DNA of 64,000 bases from Rhodanobacter sp. DHB23 (GTDB lineage: Bacteria > Pseudomonadota > Gammaproteobacteria > Xanthomonadales > Rhodanobacteraceae). Within the stretch, counting starts at the first letter, position 1; each line of letters starts with the position of its first letter. Of this stretch, positions 8,768 through 17,828 are shown piece by piece. The translations under genes were made by a program, and so were the position numbers. Where the stretch lies: the NCBI RefSeq assembly GCF_014842975.1, contig NZ_JACYXK010000025.1:186001-250000 (forward strand). The letters are read 5' to 3'. The notes beneath the pieces are model-generated. The model was not told where the DNA came from, did not search any database, and was given only the letters and a program-made list of their open reading frames with translations.

Positions 8768-9215
8768 GCCTGTTCTCCCTGCGATGCATCGTGGCCCCGG
8801 GGCCACTGGAATGAATTTGTAATACTTTATAGCAGCTTGGCCGCGCCGCGTCATCGTTTGTGCCGGTGGCGGCGTGCGGACCCCGGTCACCGGCCCCGGG
8901 GCTGCCCCTTGCCGCGGGTGGCACGGTGGCGGGCCGGATGGAGGCTGCAGCGCGGAGAACCTTGCCGCGATCCTCCCCGTCCCGCCCGGAGCGCCGTGGC
9001 AAGGATGGCCGTCCCGTGTCCGGCGAAAACGCAAAACCCGTCACCCTCGCCGATGCGGGCAAATGGACGAAAGACCACGCCAGGCCCGCGGCGTGGCCGG
9101 TTCCGGCCGTCTGGACGTCCGTCGATGGCCGACCGGCATCCCGCAAGATCCTGCCTCTTCGGTTCATTTGGCCCGCGGCGTAGAATCCCCGCTTTTGAAT
9201 CCTGGCGGACCTCCG
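8768..9215. other. Divergent intergenic region dgoR / clcA
   Basis: 448 bp between the divergent regulator and chloride-channel genes. Apart from the AT-rich operator candidate at 8814-8833 I see no conserved structure. Short open frames exist here in several directions but none has a ribosome site or recognisable protein character. The clcA promoter should lie in 9100-9200. Confidence 0.5.
8814..8833 (-). promoter_or_regulatory. Candidate GntR operator / promoter of the dgo operon
   Basis: On the plus strand ATTTGTAATACTTTATAGC is an AT-rich island in GC-rich surroundings. It contains GTA-A-TAC arms typical of FadR-subfamily operators. Read on the minus strand it includes TATAAA and TATTAC, either of which could be the -10 box for the regulator gene starting at 8767. 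An operator overlapping the -10 box would explain autoregulation; this is inference. Confidence 0.45.
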
Positions 9216-11132
9216 ATGACCTTCCCGGCTGACCATTCCCCCGGCCACGCGGACGTGCGCACCGAGGGCAGCACCGACGCGCTGCCGTTGTCGCCAGCGC
9301 TGGGCGTGACGCTGGATGCGGCGAAGATGCCGCGCCGCTCCACCCTGGTCGACCGCCGCGTGCTGCGCATCACCGCGGTGTCGGTGGTGCTGGGCATCGG
9401 CGCCGCGCTGATCGCGAAGGTCCTCACCATGCTGATCGGCCTGATCACCAACCTGGTGTTCTACGGCCGCATCTCCACCGCGTTTTCCTCGCCTGCCGAC
9501 GCGGTGCCGCACCTGGGCTGGTGGGTGGTGCTGATCCCCGCGCTGGGCGGCGTGATCGTGGGCTTCATGGCGCGCTGGGGCTCGCGCGCGATCCGCGGCC
9601 ACGGCATCCCCGAGGCGATGGAGCAGGTGCTGCTCAACGAATCGAAGATCCCGCCGCGGATCACCTTCCTCAAGCCGATTTCCTCGGCCATCGCGATCGG
9701 TACCGGCGGCCCGTTCGGCGCGGAGGGCCCGATCATCGCCACCGGTGGCGCGCTGGGTTCCTTCGTCGGCCAGGTGATGAAGGTCACCGGCAGCGAACGC
9801 AAGGTGCTGCTGGCTGCCGGTGCGGCTGCGGGCATGTCGGCGATCTTCTCTTCGCCCATCGCGGCCGTGGTGCTGGCGGTGGAGCTGCTGTTGTTCGAAC
9901 TGCGCCCGCGCTCGCTGATCCCGGTGTCGCTGGCCTGCGTGGCCGCCACCGGCATGCGCTATGTGCTGATGGGCACCGCGCCGGTGTTCGCGATGCCGGT
10001 GCTGGCCTCGCCGGGCGGCTGGGCGCTGGCGACCTACGTGCTGGTCGGCGCGGTGGTCGGCCTGGTCAGCGTGTGGACCACGCGCATCGTCTACGGCATC
10101 GAGGACTGGTTCGAGAAGCTGCCCATCCATTGGATGTGGTGGCCTGCGCTGGGCGGCCTGGCGGTGGGTGTGATCGGCTACTTCGCGCCGCTGACCCTGG
10201 GCGTGGGCTATACCAACATCGAGGACATCGTGAACGGCCGGCTGACGCTGGCGGCGCTGGCCTTCCTGTGCGTGATGAAGTTCCTGTCCTGGTCGATCTC
10301 GCTGGGCAGCGGCACCTCCGGCGGCACGCTGGCGCCGCTGTTCACCATCGGCGGCGCGCTGGGCGCGATGATGGGCATCGGCGTGGCCGCGCTGGCGCCG
10401 CACTTCGGCGTCGACCCGCGCATCGCCGCGCTGGTGGGCATGGCGGCGATCTTCGCCGGTGCCTCGCGCGCGCTGCTTACCGCGGTGGTGTTCGCGTTCG
10501 AGACCACCGCGCAGCCCGCGGGCCTGCTGCCGCTGCTGGGCGGTTGTGCCGCGGCCTACCTGATCTCCGCGCTGATGATGCGCAACACCATCATGACCGA
10601 GAAGATCGCGCGCCGCGGCGTGCGTGTACCTGCCGAATACGCGGCCGACTACCTCGACCAAGTGGCGGTGGGCGACGCCTGCGCGCGCGACGTGGTGACG
10701 CTGAAGACGACGCAGGCGCTGGCCGAAGTGCGCCACTGGTTCATCGAGGGCACGCCGGAAACCCAGCACCAGGGCTACCCGGTGGTGGACGAGCAGGGCC
10801 GCGTGCAGGGCGTGCTCACCCGCCGCAGCCTGCTCGACCCGCAATGGCACTACACGCTGACCCTGGGCGAGCTGGTCACGCGCCCGCCGGTGGCGGTGAC
10901 CGAGGACAACTCGCTGCGCGAGGCCGCGGACCACATGGTGGCCGAGGGCGTGGGCCGGCTGCTCGTGGTGAGCAAGGACGACCCGCACAGGCTGGTCGGC
11001 TTCCTCACCCGCGGCGACATCCTCGCCGCGCATGGGCGGCGCCTGCGCGAGGCGCGGCATTCCTCGCGCTACCTGCGCTTCCGCGACGGGCTCAAGCCGC
11101 GGCCGGAGGAGGCGGTGGCTTCCCGCCACTGA
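9216..11132 (+). CDS. ClC-family chloride channel/antiporter with C-terminal CBS pair
   Basis: 638 residues. After a ~45-residue polar N-terminus come ~11 membrane helices with the ClC selectivity signatures: GHGIPE (GSGIP position, around residue 129), GTGGPFGAEGP (the GKxGPxxH-like motif, with the gating glutamate conserved) and GSGTSGGTLAPLF. Residues ~490-620 form two CBS modules (VGDACARDVVTL, TRPPVAVTEDNSLREAADHMVAEG), which bind adenine nucleotides in relatives. It moves chloride or another small anion across the inner membrane, either as channel or Cl-/H+ exchanger. The gene is monocistronic and followed by a strong terminator. The ATG at 9216 gives a normal-length protein; longer upstream frames are unsupported. 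Confidence 0.9.
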   Translation: MTFPADHSPGHADVRTEGSTDALPLSPALGVTLDAAKMPRRSTLVDRRVLRITAVSVVLGIGAALIAKVLTMLIGLITNLVFYGRISTAFSSPADAVPHLGWWVVLIPALGGVIVGFMARWGSRAIRGHGIPEAMEQVLLNESKIPPRITFLKPISSAIAIGTGGPFGAEGPIIATGGALGSFVGQVMKVTGSERKVLLAAGAAAGMSAIFSSPIAAVVLAVELLLFELRPRSLIPVSLACVAATGMRYVLMGTAPVFAMPVLASPGGWALATYVLVGAVVGLVSVWTTRIVYGIEDWFEKLPIHWMWWPALGGLAVGVIGYFAPLTLGVGYTNIEDIVNGRLTLAALAFLCVMKFLSWSISLGSGTSGGTLAPLFTIGGALGAMMGIGVAALAPHFGVDPRIAALVGMAAIFAGASRALLTAVVFAFETTAQPAGLLPLLGGCAAAYLISALMMRNTIMTEKIARRGVRVPAEYAADYLDQVAVGDACARDVVTLKTTQALAEVRHWFIEGTPETQHQGYPVVDEQGRVQGVLTRRSLLDPQWHYTLTLGELVTRPPVAVTEDNSLREAADHMVAEGVGRLLVVSKDDPHRLVGFLTRGDILAAHGRRLREARHSSRYLRFRDGLKPRPEEAVASRH

Positions 11133-11149
11133 ACCGACCGTTGGAACAG

Positions 11150-11185
11150 CACGAAAAAACGGCCCTCGCGGGCCGTTTTTTCGTG
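11150..11185. terminator. Rho-independent terminator after clcA
   Basis: A long perfect hairpin: CACGAAAAAACGGCCC, short loop, then GGGCCGTTTTTTCGTG, with T6 on the plus strand and T6 on the complement. It starts 17 bp after the clcA stop. Confidence 0.93.
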
Positions 11186-11369
11186 TTGCGTGCGACATGC
11201 TGCGATCCGCGATTTGTTGCGCACGCGGGTGAAGATCATGGATGCTCGCAGGCAGCGTCGCGCGGATCGCGGCCCGATCAGGGGCGGGCCGTTTCCTCCG
11301 CATGGCGCCGCGCGCCGTGAAGCGCGGCAGGGGGACCATGGCAGGAATCACTTCGGGGAGGCAAAACGG

Positions 11370-14309
11370 ATGAATCGACAGAATCAAGCATGGGGCGGGA
11401 AGGGCGTCGCGTTGCGGCGGCGCCGGCTGGCGGTGGCATGCGCCACTGCGTGGCTGTTCGCCGTGCCGGGCGCCGCGGTGCTGGCGCAGGACGCATCGGG
11501 CCAGCAGCCGTCGGACCAGCAGGCCCAGGCGAAGCCGGCGGCGGCGAAGGATGCGAAGCAGGAATCCAAGGCCGACAAGCAGAAGAAGGCCGACGCCAGC
11601 CAGCTCGGCGCGGTGGTGGTGAACGGCATCAGCACCAGCATCCAGAGCGCGCTGGACACCAAGCGGAACTCCAACGACATCGTCGAGGCGATCTCCGCCG
11701 AGGACATCGGCAAGCTGCCGGACGTGAGCATCGCCGACAGCCTGGCGCGCCTGCCGGGCCTGACCACGCAGCGCGTGGACGGCCAGGCCAGCGCGATCTC
11801 GATACGCGGCCTGGACCCGAATTTCGCGGGCACCACGCTCAACGGCCGCGAGCAGGCGACGATAGGCGAGAACCGCGGCGTGGAGTACGACCAGTACCCG
11901 GCCGAGCTGATCAACGGCGCCACGGTCTACAAGACGCCGGACGCCAGCGTGATCGGCCAGGGCCTGGCCGGCACGGTGGACCTGCAGACCATCAATCCGC
12001 TGGACCTGTCCAAGCGCACCATGGTGTTCAACCTGCGCGGCGAGCACAACAGCAACGGCGACCTCAATCCCGGCACCGGCACGGGCACCATGGGCCATCG
12101 CGCCAGCTTCTCCTACATCGACCAGTTCCTCGACCACACGCTGGGCGTCGCCATCGGCTTCGCGCAGCTCGCCCAGCCGACCCAGCGGAAGCAGTACCAG
12201 GCCTGGTGGTGGGGCGCCGACAACGGCAGCGCGGGCATGGACCAGAACTGGGGCGCGCCCACCGTGCCCGGCATGCCGGACAACGTGAACGCGCTGCAGG
12301 GCATGCAGCTGCGCTCGCAGTCGCAGGACGAGAAGCGCAACGGCCTGATGGCCGTGCTGGAGTGGGCGCCCAACGAGACGTACTACTCGAAGCTGGACAT
12401 GTACTACTCCACCTTCAACAAGCGCGCGTTCAACAACGGCCTGCAGTGGAACAGCAACGTCTACGGCCCGCCCTACGACGGCATTTCCTACTCGGACCTG
12501 GGCCTCTCGCCGGGCTCGCCGCTGCCCGTGGTGACCTCGGGCAACATGAGCGGCATCGCGCCCATCCTGCAGAACGAATACACCAAGGAGCACGACAAGC
12601 TGTATTCGATCGGCTGGAACAACAAGCTCTACCTCGGCGACTGGACGACCTCGCTGGACCTGTCGTCGTCCTCGGCGCGGGTGAAGCTGCACGACGCCTA
12701 CCTGTTCGCCGGCCTCGCCAACGGCGGGCTCACCGACGTGGGCTTCAACATCCCGACCGGCCAGGGGTTCCCCGATTTCAGCCCGGACGTGAACCTGGCC
12801 GATCCGTCCAGCGTGGTCTTCACCGACCCGGCCGGCTACGGCTACAACGGCCGCGAGGAGTTCGACAGCCAGAACGACCGCATCAACGCGTTCCGCCTGC
12901 AGGCGAGCCGCACGCTGGACTGGTGGGTCTTCAGCGGGATGGACCTCGGCTTCGACTATTCCGACCGCACCAAGACCAAGCACGCCGACGTGTACTTCGC
13001 GTGGCTGAACGGCAACGGCGACACCGACAGCACCTACCAGTCCGCGATGGGCACGCCGGTCAATTCCGCTTGGCTCTACGGCCCGACCTCGCTGGGCTAC
13101 GGCGGCATCCCCGGCATCCTCAACTACAACGTGCTGGGCGCGATGTACAGCCAGTTCTACCTCACGCCGGAGAACGGCGCGGGCGACTGGAGCCGCAATT
13201 ACACCATCGAGGAAAAGGTGCCGCTGGCCTACGTCAAGTTCGACATCGAGACGGAGGTGGCGGGCATCCCGCTGCGCGGCAACGCGGGCGTGCAGTTCGT
13301 GCACACCGACCAGTCCTCCGACGCGCTGCAGACCGACAACAGCGGCAATCTGGTCGGCGCGATCCACGGCGGCACCACGTACAACAACGTGCTGCCCAGC
13401 CTCAACCTGGCCGCCCAGTTGAGCGACAGCCAGTACCTGCGCTTCGGCCTGGCCAAGACCATGACGCGCGGCCGCATCGACGACGAGAAGATCTCGTCCT
13501 CCGCGGGCGTGGCCAAGATCACCGCGGGGCCGCAGGCGGGGCAGGTGGTGTGGTCGGGCAGCGGCGGCAACCCGTTGCTGAAGCCCTACGTGGCGGTGGG
13601 CACCGACATCTCGTGGGAGAAGTATTTCGGCGATGCCAGCTACGTGTCGGTGGCGGTGTTCAAGAAGAACCTGCTGAACTACATCTACGACAAGACCATC
13701 CTCAACTACGACTTCTCCCATTACATCAACAACACGCCGACCCTGACGCCGACCAGCAACTACGGCGCCTTCACCACGCCGGAGAACGGCACCGGCGGTT
13801 CGATGAACGGCCTGGAGCTGGCCGGCTCGTTCGAAGGCGGCCTGCTGGCGCACGCGCTGGAGGGCTTCGGCGTGCAGGTCAACTACTCGCTGGTCAACAG
13901 CGACATCCCCACCAGCTCCGTCTCGGCGATCCCGGGCGGTCCCAAGACCCTGCCCGGCCTGTCGCACAAGAGCGGCAACGTCACGCTGTACTACGAGCGC
14001 AACGGATTCTCGGCGCGCATCGCGCAGCGCTACCGCTCCTCGTTCACCGGCGAGGCGGTGGCGCTGTTCGACCAGCTCGGCTACACCAAGATCCTGGCGA
14101 ACCGGCAGACCGACCTGCAGCTGGAATACGACTTCAGCCAGGGGCCGATGACGGGCCTGTCGGTACTGCTGCAGGTGAACAACCTGGCCAACTCGCCGGA
14201 TGCCACGGTGCAGTACGCCTACCTCGCCAACAACGTGCCGATGACCATGCCGCTGGAATACGACACCTGGGGCCGCACCGTGCTGCTCGGTTTCAGCTAC
14301 AAGCTGTGA
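11370..14309 (+). CDS. TonB-dependent outer-membrane receptor
   Basis: 979 residues. A long N-terminal signal (RRRRLAVACATAWLFAVPGAAVLA, residues ~16-39) is followed by a Gln/Ala/Lys-rich linker (~40-78) and a plug domain (~80-200). The plug carries VVVNGISTSIQSALDTKR, IGKLPDVSIADSLARLPG and SIRGLDPNF. The rest is a 22-strand barrel ending in LLGFSYKL with a C-terminal hydrophobic residue. The IADxLxRxPG plug signature marks the large oligosaccharide-type receptors common in Xanthomonadales and Caulobacter. It imports a TonB-powered substrate, probably a glycan fragment. A GGGGAGG ribosome site at 11356-11362 fixes the ATG. It is followed after 193 bp by the GH30 gene on the same strand. Confidence 0.93.
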   Translation: MNRQNQAWGGKGVALRRRRLAVACATAWLFAVPGAAVLAQDASGQQPSDQQAQAKPAAAKDAKQESKADKQKKADASQLGAVVVNGISTSIQSALDTKRNSNDIVEAISAEDIGKLPDVSIADSLARLPGLTTQRVDGQASAISIRGLDPNFAGTTLNGREQATIGENRGVEYDQYPAELINGATVYKTPDASVIGQGLAGTVDLQTINPLDLSKRTMVFNLRGEHNSNGDLNPGTGTGTMGHRASFSYIDQFLDHTLGVAIGFAQLAQPTQRKQYQAWWWGADNGSAGMDQNWGAPTVPGMPDNVNALQGMQLRSQSQDEKRNGLMAVLEWAPNETYYSKLDMYYSTFNKRAFNNGLQWNSNVYGPPYDGISYSDLGLSPGSPLPVVTSGNMSGIAPILQNEYTKEHDKLYSIGWNNKLYLGDWTTSLDLSSSSARVKLHDAYLFAGLANGGLTDVGFNIPTGQGFPDFSPDVNLADPSSVVFTDPAGYGYNGREEFDSQNDRINAFRLQASRTLDWWVFSGMDLGFDYSDRTKTKHADVYFAWLNGNGDTDSTYQSAMGTPVNSAWLYGPTSLGYGGIPGILNYNVLGAMYSQFYLTPENGAGDWSRNYTIEEKVPLAYVKFDIETEVAGIPLRGNAGVQFVHTDQSSDALQTDNSGNLVGAIHGGTTYNNVLPSLNLAAQLSDSQYLRFGLAKTMTRGRIDDEKISSSAGVAKITAGPQAGQVVWSGSGGNPLLKPYVAVGTDISWEKYFGDASYVSVAVFKKNLLNYIYDKTILNYDFSHYINNTPTLTPTSNYGAFTTPENGTGGSMNGLELAGSFEGGLLAHALEGFGVQVNYSLVNSDIPTSSVSAIPGGPKTLPGLSHKSGNVTLYYERNGFSARIAQRYRSSFTGEAVALFDQLGYTKILANRQTDLQLEYDFSQGPMTGLSVLLQVNNLANSPDATVQYAYLANNVPMTMPLEYDTWGRTVLLGFSYKL

Positions 14310-14502
14310 GTGGAGCGGCCAGGGACGGCCGCCTGCCTGGTCCGGGCGATCATGGATGGTCGCAAGGGCCTGGCCCGGGCGGGCTTGCCGCCCGGGGCGG
14401 TATCGGGGCAAGCTTCGGCGACCCGTCGCCAGGCGTCGTGATGCGGTCGCAGCAGAGAGATTTTCTTGATCCACAAGGCCAACCCCGTGGCGAGCGCCGC
14501 GC

Positions 14503-16104
14503 ATGAGTGAACCGCAGGGCATCTCCGGCCGCATGGCGGCTGTGCTGCTTGCCCTGCTTACCGCGTGTGCATTGGGCGCGTTGCGCGTGCCCCTGCGTCT
14601 GCCGTCCGCGCCCATGCTGTTGGTGCCGGCGATGCCCGATGGTTCGGAAGTCCAGTTGTGGCTCAGCACGCAGGACCGCAAGCTGCGCCTGGTGCGGCAG
14701 CCGGACATCCCGCTGGCCGTGGCGGACGCGAATGCGCCGCCGCCGGCGGCCGACATCACCATCGACGCCACGCGCAGCTTCCAGACCATCACGGGTTTCG
14801 GCGCGGCGATGACCGACTCGTCGGCGTGGCTGCTCGACCACGCGATGGACGACGACCAGCGCTTCGCCCTGCTGCAGGAGCTGTTCGGCCCGCCGCCGGG
14901 ACTCAACCTCGACATGGCGCGCGTGAGCATCGGCGCCTCGGACTTCTCGCTCAAGCCCTACACGCTGGACGACATGCCCGCGGGCCAGACCGACCCCGGA
15001 CTGGCGCACTTCAACCTCGCCGCCAGCTCGCAGGATGTGGTGCCGGTGCTGCGCGAGGCGATGGAGATCAATCCGCAGCTGCACGTCATCGCCACGCCGT
15101 GGAGCGCGCCGGCATGGATGAAGAGCATCGACGCGCTGAACGGCGGCACGCTGCAGCAGCAGTACGAAGCGGTGTACGCCCAGTACCTGGTGAAGTACGT
15201 CGATGCCATGCAGGCGCAGGGCGTGCCGGTCTGGGCGCTGACCGTGCAGAACGAGCCGGGCTTCGAGCCGCTGACCTACCCGGGCATGCTGCTGCCCGCC
15301 GAGGCGCGCGCGCGCATCATCGGGCAGTACCTCGGTCCCGCGCTGGCGAGCCGCGACCCGCGGCCGCTGATCCTCGACTGGGACCACAACTGGGATGCGC
15401 CCGAACAGCCGCTGGCCGTGCTCGCCGACGCCACGGCGCAGCGCTACGTCGACGGCGTCGCCTGGCATTGCTACGCGGGCAGCACGGGTGCGCAGACCCG
15501 CGTGCACCGCGCGTACCCGGACAAGGACGCGTACCTGACCGAGTGTTCGGGCGGCGACTGGGCCTCGGCGAAGAACGGCGAGCTGCTGCTGTTCGCGCGC
15601 GACGTGCTGATGATGAGCCTGCGCGACTGGGCGCGCGGCGCGGTGTACTGGAACCTCGCGCTGGACCAGAAGCACGGCCCGCATTCCGGCGGCTGCGCCG
15701 ACTGCAAGGGCATGGTGACGATCGACTCCGCGACCGGGGCGGTCCATCGCAACGACGAGTACTACGCCTTCGCCCACTACAGCCGCTTCGTGCTGCCCGG
15801 CGCCGTGCGCGTGTGGTCGGACGACACCGGCCCGGACATCCACAACGTGGCGTTCCGCAACGCCGGCGACGGCTCCATCGTGCTGGTGGTGGCCAACGGC
15901 AGGAACGCGCCGCGCCATGTCGGCGTGGTGCAGGGCAGGTTGTCGTTCGAGTACACGATGCCGCCGGAGAGCGTGGCGACGTTCACCTGGAATCCCGACC
16001 AGGCCACGCACTCGTGGCAGCGCCGCGTGCGCAGCCTGATCGACAAGGCGTTGCGCGCCGCCACGCCGGCCGGGGCGGCGGCGGTGCATGCCGGTACGCC
16101 GTGA
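14503..16104 (+). CDS. GH30 glycosidase (glucosylceramidase / beta-1,6-glucanase family)
   Basis: 533 residues. The N-terminus has a hydrophobic segment ending in LLTAC (Cys22), which fits a lipobox, so it may be an anchored lipoprotein. The (beta/alpha)8 domain begins at ITGFGAAMTDSSAWLL (~residue 96). The family acid/base glutamate is in TVQNEPGFEP (Glu251) and the nucleophile in YLTECSGG (Glu347). TPWSAPAWMK and VAWHCYAG are also GH30 landmarks. GH30 members cleave glucosylceramide, beta-1,6-glucan or related beta-linked substrates; which one cannot be told here. The C-terminal ~100 residues form the side beta-domain. It lies between the TonB receptor and the phosphodiesterase gene on one strand. 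Confidence 0.92.
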   Translation: MSEPQGISGRMAAVLLALLTACALGALRVPLRLPSAPMLLVPAMPDGSEVQLWLSTQDRKLRLVRQPDIPLAVADANAPPPAADITIDATRSFQTITGFGAAMTDSSAWLLDHAMDDDQRFALLQELFGPPPGLNLDMARVSIGASDFSLKPYTLDDMPAGQTDPGLAHFNLAASSQDVVPVLREAMEINPQLHVIATPWSAPAWMKSIDALNGGTLQQQYEAVYAQYLVKYVDAMQAQGVPVWALTVQNEPGFEPLTYPGMLLPAEARARIIGQYLGPALASRDPRPLILDWDHNWDAPEQPLAVLADATAQRYVDGVAWHCYAGSTGAQTRVHRAYPDKDAYLTECSGGDWASAKNGELLLFARDVLMMSLRDWARGAVYWNLALDQKHGPHSGGCADCKGMVTIDSATGAVHRNDEYYAFAHYSRFVLPGAVRVWSDDTGPDIHNVAFRNAGDGSIVLVVANGRNAPRHVGVVQGRLSFEYTMPPESVATFTWNPDQATHSWQRRVRSLIDKALRAATPAGAAAVHAGTP

Positions 16105-16159
16105 GCAATGATGGCCGTGCCCAGGCGCGGCATGGTTTTTTCCGGAGGAGGATGGCGTG

Positions 16160-17566
16160 ATGAGTGCAGGCATCGTCGGGTGGCGCAGCTTCGCGGTGGC
16201 GATGCTGCTGGCCGGTATCGCCGCGTGGTCGCCGCACGCGCACGCGCACGCCGCGTCGCGGCCCAGGGTGGTGGTCATCAGCCTGGACGCCTTCGGCGCG
16301 CAGAGCCTGCGGGAGCCCGAACTGCCCGCGCCCACCCTGCATGCGCTGATGCAGGAGGGCGTGCATGCCGTGTCGATGCAGCCGATCAACCCCACCATCA
16401 CCTGGCCGAACCACACCAGCATGGTCACCGGCGACGACGCCAGCCGCCACCACGTGCTGGTCAACGGCCTGATCGTGGGCCAGCGCGAGGCCACGCCGCC
16501 GCGCATCGACATGAAGGCGCCCAAGGACAGGCTGGTCGCCGTGCCCACCGTGTACGACGCCGCGCACGCGGCGGGCCTGGTCACGGCCGAGGTGGACTGG
16601 GTCGCCGTGATGGACGCGCCGACGATAACCTGGCGCTTCCCCGAAAACCCCGACCCCGACGGTGCGATCGAGCAGGAGCTGGTCCGGCAGGGCGCGGTCA
16701 CGCGCGACGAGCTGGCGCATTTCGGCAAGCCGTCGCAGGCCTGGCGCGACCTTGTGTACACGCGCGCGGCGGTGGACATCATCCGGCAGCACCATCCCGA
16801 CCTGCTGTTGCTGCACCTGCTGGCGCTGGACAGCATCGAGCACGCGACCGGCTACGGCAACGATTCCGGACGCAACACCATCGCCTTCCTCGACGATCGC
16901 GTGAAGGAAGTGATCGACGCCGTGCGCGCCGCCGGCGAGCTGGACCGCACCACCTTCATCATCGTCTCCGACCACGGCCAGGAGAGCGTGCACCACCTGC
17001 TCAACCCCAACGTGCCGCTGGGCGAGGCCGGCCTGCAGGCCGACACGGCGAGCCAGCCTGCGTTCGCCATCCCCGAGGGCGGCTTCGCGCTGGTGTTCCA
17101 GAAGAACGCCACCGAAGCCTCGCGGCAGGCATTGAAGAAATTGTTCGAGGGCAGGCCCGGCATCCGCGCCGCGCTGACGCCGGACGAAGCCGCGAAGATG
17201 GGCTGGCCGACCCCGCCGCTGACGTTGCCGCCAAACGCGTCGGCGAGGTTCCGCGCGCTGCCGACGCAGAGCGATCAGGCGCCCGACCTGTTGCTCTACC
17301 CGGACAACGATTACGAATTCGACGACAAGTACGCCACGCAGTACGACGCGCCCACCTTGCAGCGTGGCGCGCACGGCTACCCGAATTCGGAGCCGCTGAT
17401 GCAGGCGATCTTCATCGCCGCGGGCGCAGGTATCCAGGGCAAGGGCGTTGAGATTCCGGCGTTCCCCAACGTGGACATCGCGCCCACCATCGCGCAGTTG
17501 CTGCACCTCAAGTTCGACGATGCGAAGGGGAAACCGCTCGCCGCGATTCTCGCACCGTCACCTTGA
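16160..17566 (+). CDS. Alkaline phosphatase-superfamily phosphodiesterase (ENPP/nucleotide pyrophosphatase type)
   Basis: 468 residues with a signal peptide (FAVAMLLAGIAAWSPHAHAHA). The type I phosphodiesterase fold shows metal ligands Asp in VISLDAFGA, the catalytic Thr/Asn region in INPTITWPNHTSMVTG, LALDSIEH (Asp, His), and IVSDHGQESV (Asp-His). A C-terminal His in RGAHGYPNSEPLM completes the two-zinc site. The PTxTxPNHxxxxTG sequence is typical of ENPPs. It probably hydrolyses phosphodiester or pyrophosphate substrates in the periplasm. The start ATG 16160 has GGAGGAGG at 16143-16150; GTG 16157 is possible. The 55-bp gap to the GH30 gene suggests one transcript. Whether it acts on phospholipid head groups or nucleotides is open. 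Confidence 0.85.
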   Translation: MSAGIVGWRSFAVAMLLAGIAAWSPHAHAHAASRPRVVVISLDAFGAQSLREPELPAPTLHALMQEGVHAVSMQPINPTITWPNHTSMVTGDDASRHHVLVNGLIVGQREATPPRIDMKAPKDRLVAVPTVYDAAHAAGLVTAEVDWVAVMDAPTITWRFPENPDPDGAIEQELVRQGAVTRDELAHFGKPSQAWRDLVYTRAAVDIIRQHHPDLLLLHLLALDSIEHATGYGNDSGRNTIAFLDDRVKEVIDAVRAAGELDRTTFIIVSDHGQESVHHLLNPNVPLGEAGLQADTASQPAFAIPEGGFALVFQKNATEASRQALKKLFEGRPGIRAALTPDEAAKMGWPTPPLTLPPNASARFRALPTQSDQAPDLLLYPDNDYEFDDKYATQYDAPTLQRGAHGYPNSEPLMQAIFIAAGAGIQGKGVEIPAFPNVDIAPTIAQLLHLKFDDAKGKPLAAILAPSP

Positions 17567-17785
17567 CGCTCCGCTTGAAGCCCCTCGCCCGCTTGCGGAC
17601 GCGGGGAAGGGCCATGGATGGCCCTGCCTTGAGGAGCGAGGAAGAGGGGTTGGGGAGAGGGCGCTTTTGCAACGTCGCGAAAAGCCGAACCCTCTCCCGC
17701 CCTTACTCGCGTCATCCCTGCCGCTCGCCCCTGCGGGGCCAGCTTCGCTGTTCCGAAGGCGCATCCTGCGCCTGTTGGTCGGGCA

Positions 17786-17809
17786 CCCTCTCCCGCAAGC
17801 GGGAGAGGG
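17786..17809. repeat. CCCTCTCCC hairpin repeat
   Basis: CCCTCTCCCGCAAGCGGGAGAGGG is a near-perfect stem-loop. Related GGGGAGAGGG segments lie at about 17655-17668 and a second hairpin of the same family is at 50561-50583. The intergenic stretch 17567-17828 otherwise shows no gene. For the convergent genes on either side it could serve as a weak bidirectional terminator, although no T-run follows. Confidence 0.6.
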
Positions 17810-17828
17810 GAGTCAGGGCGAGCCTGGA

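Noticed and set aside
8860-9183. Possible 107-codon gene upstream of clcA
   Set aside because: Arg/Pro-rich composition, no clear ribosome site, lies in the divergent promoter region and has no family character.
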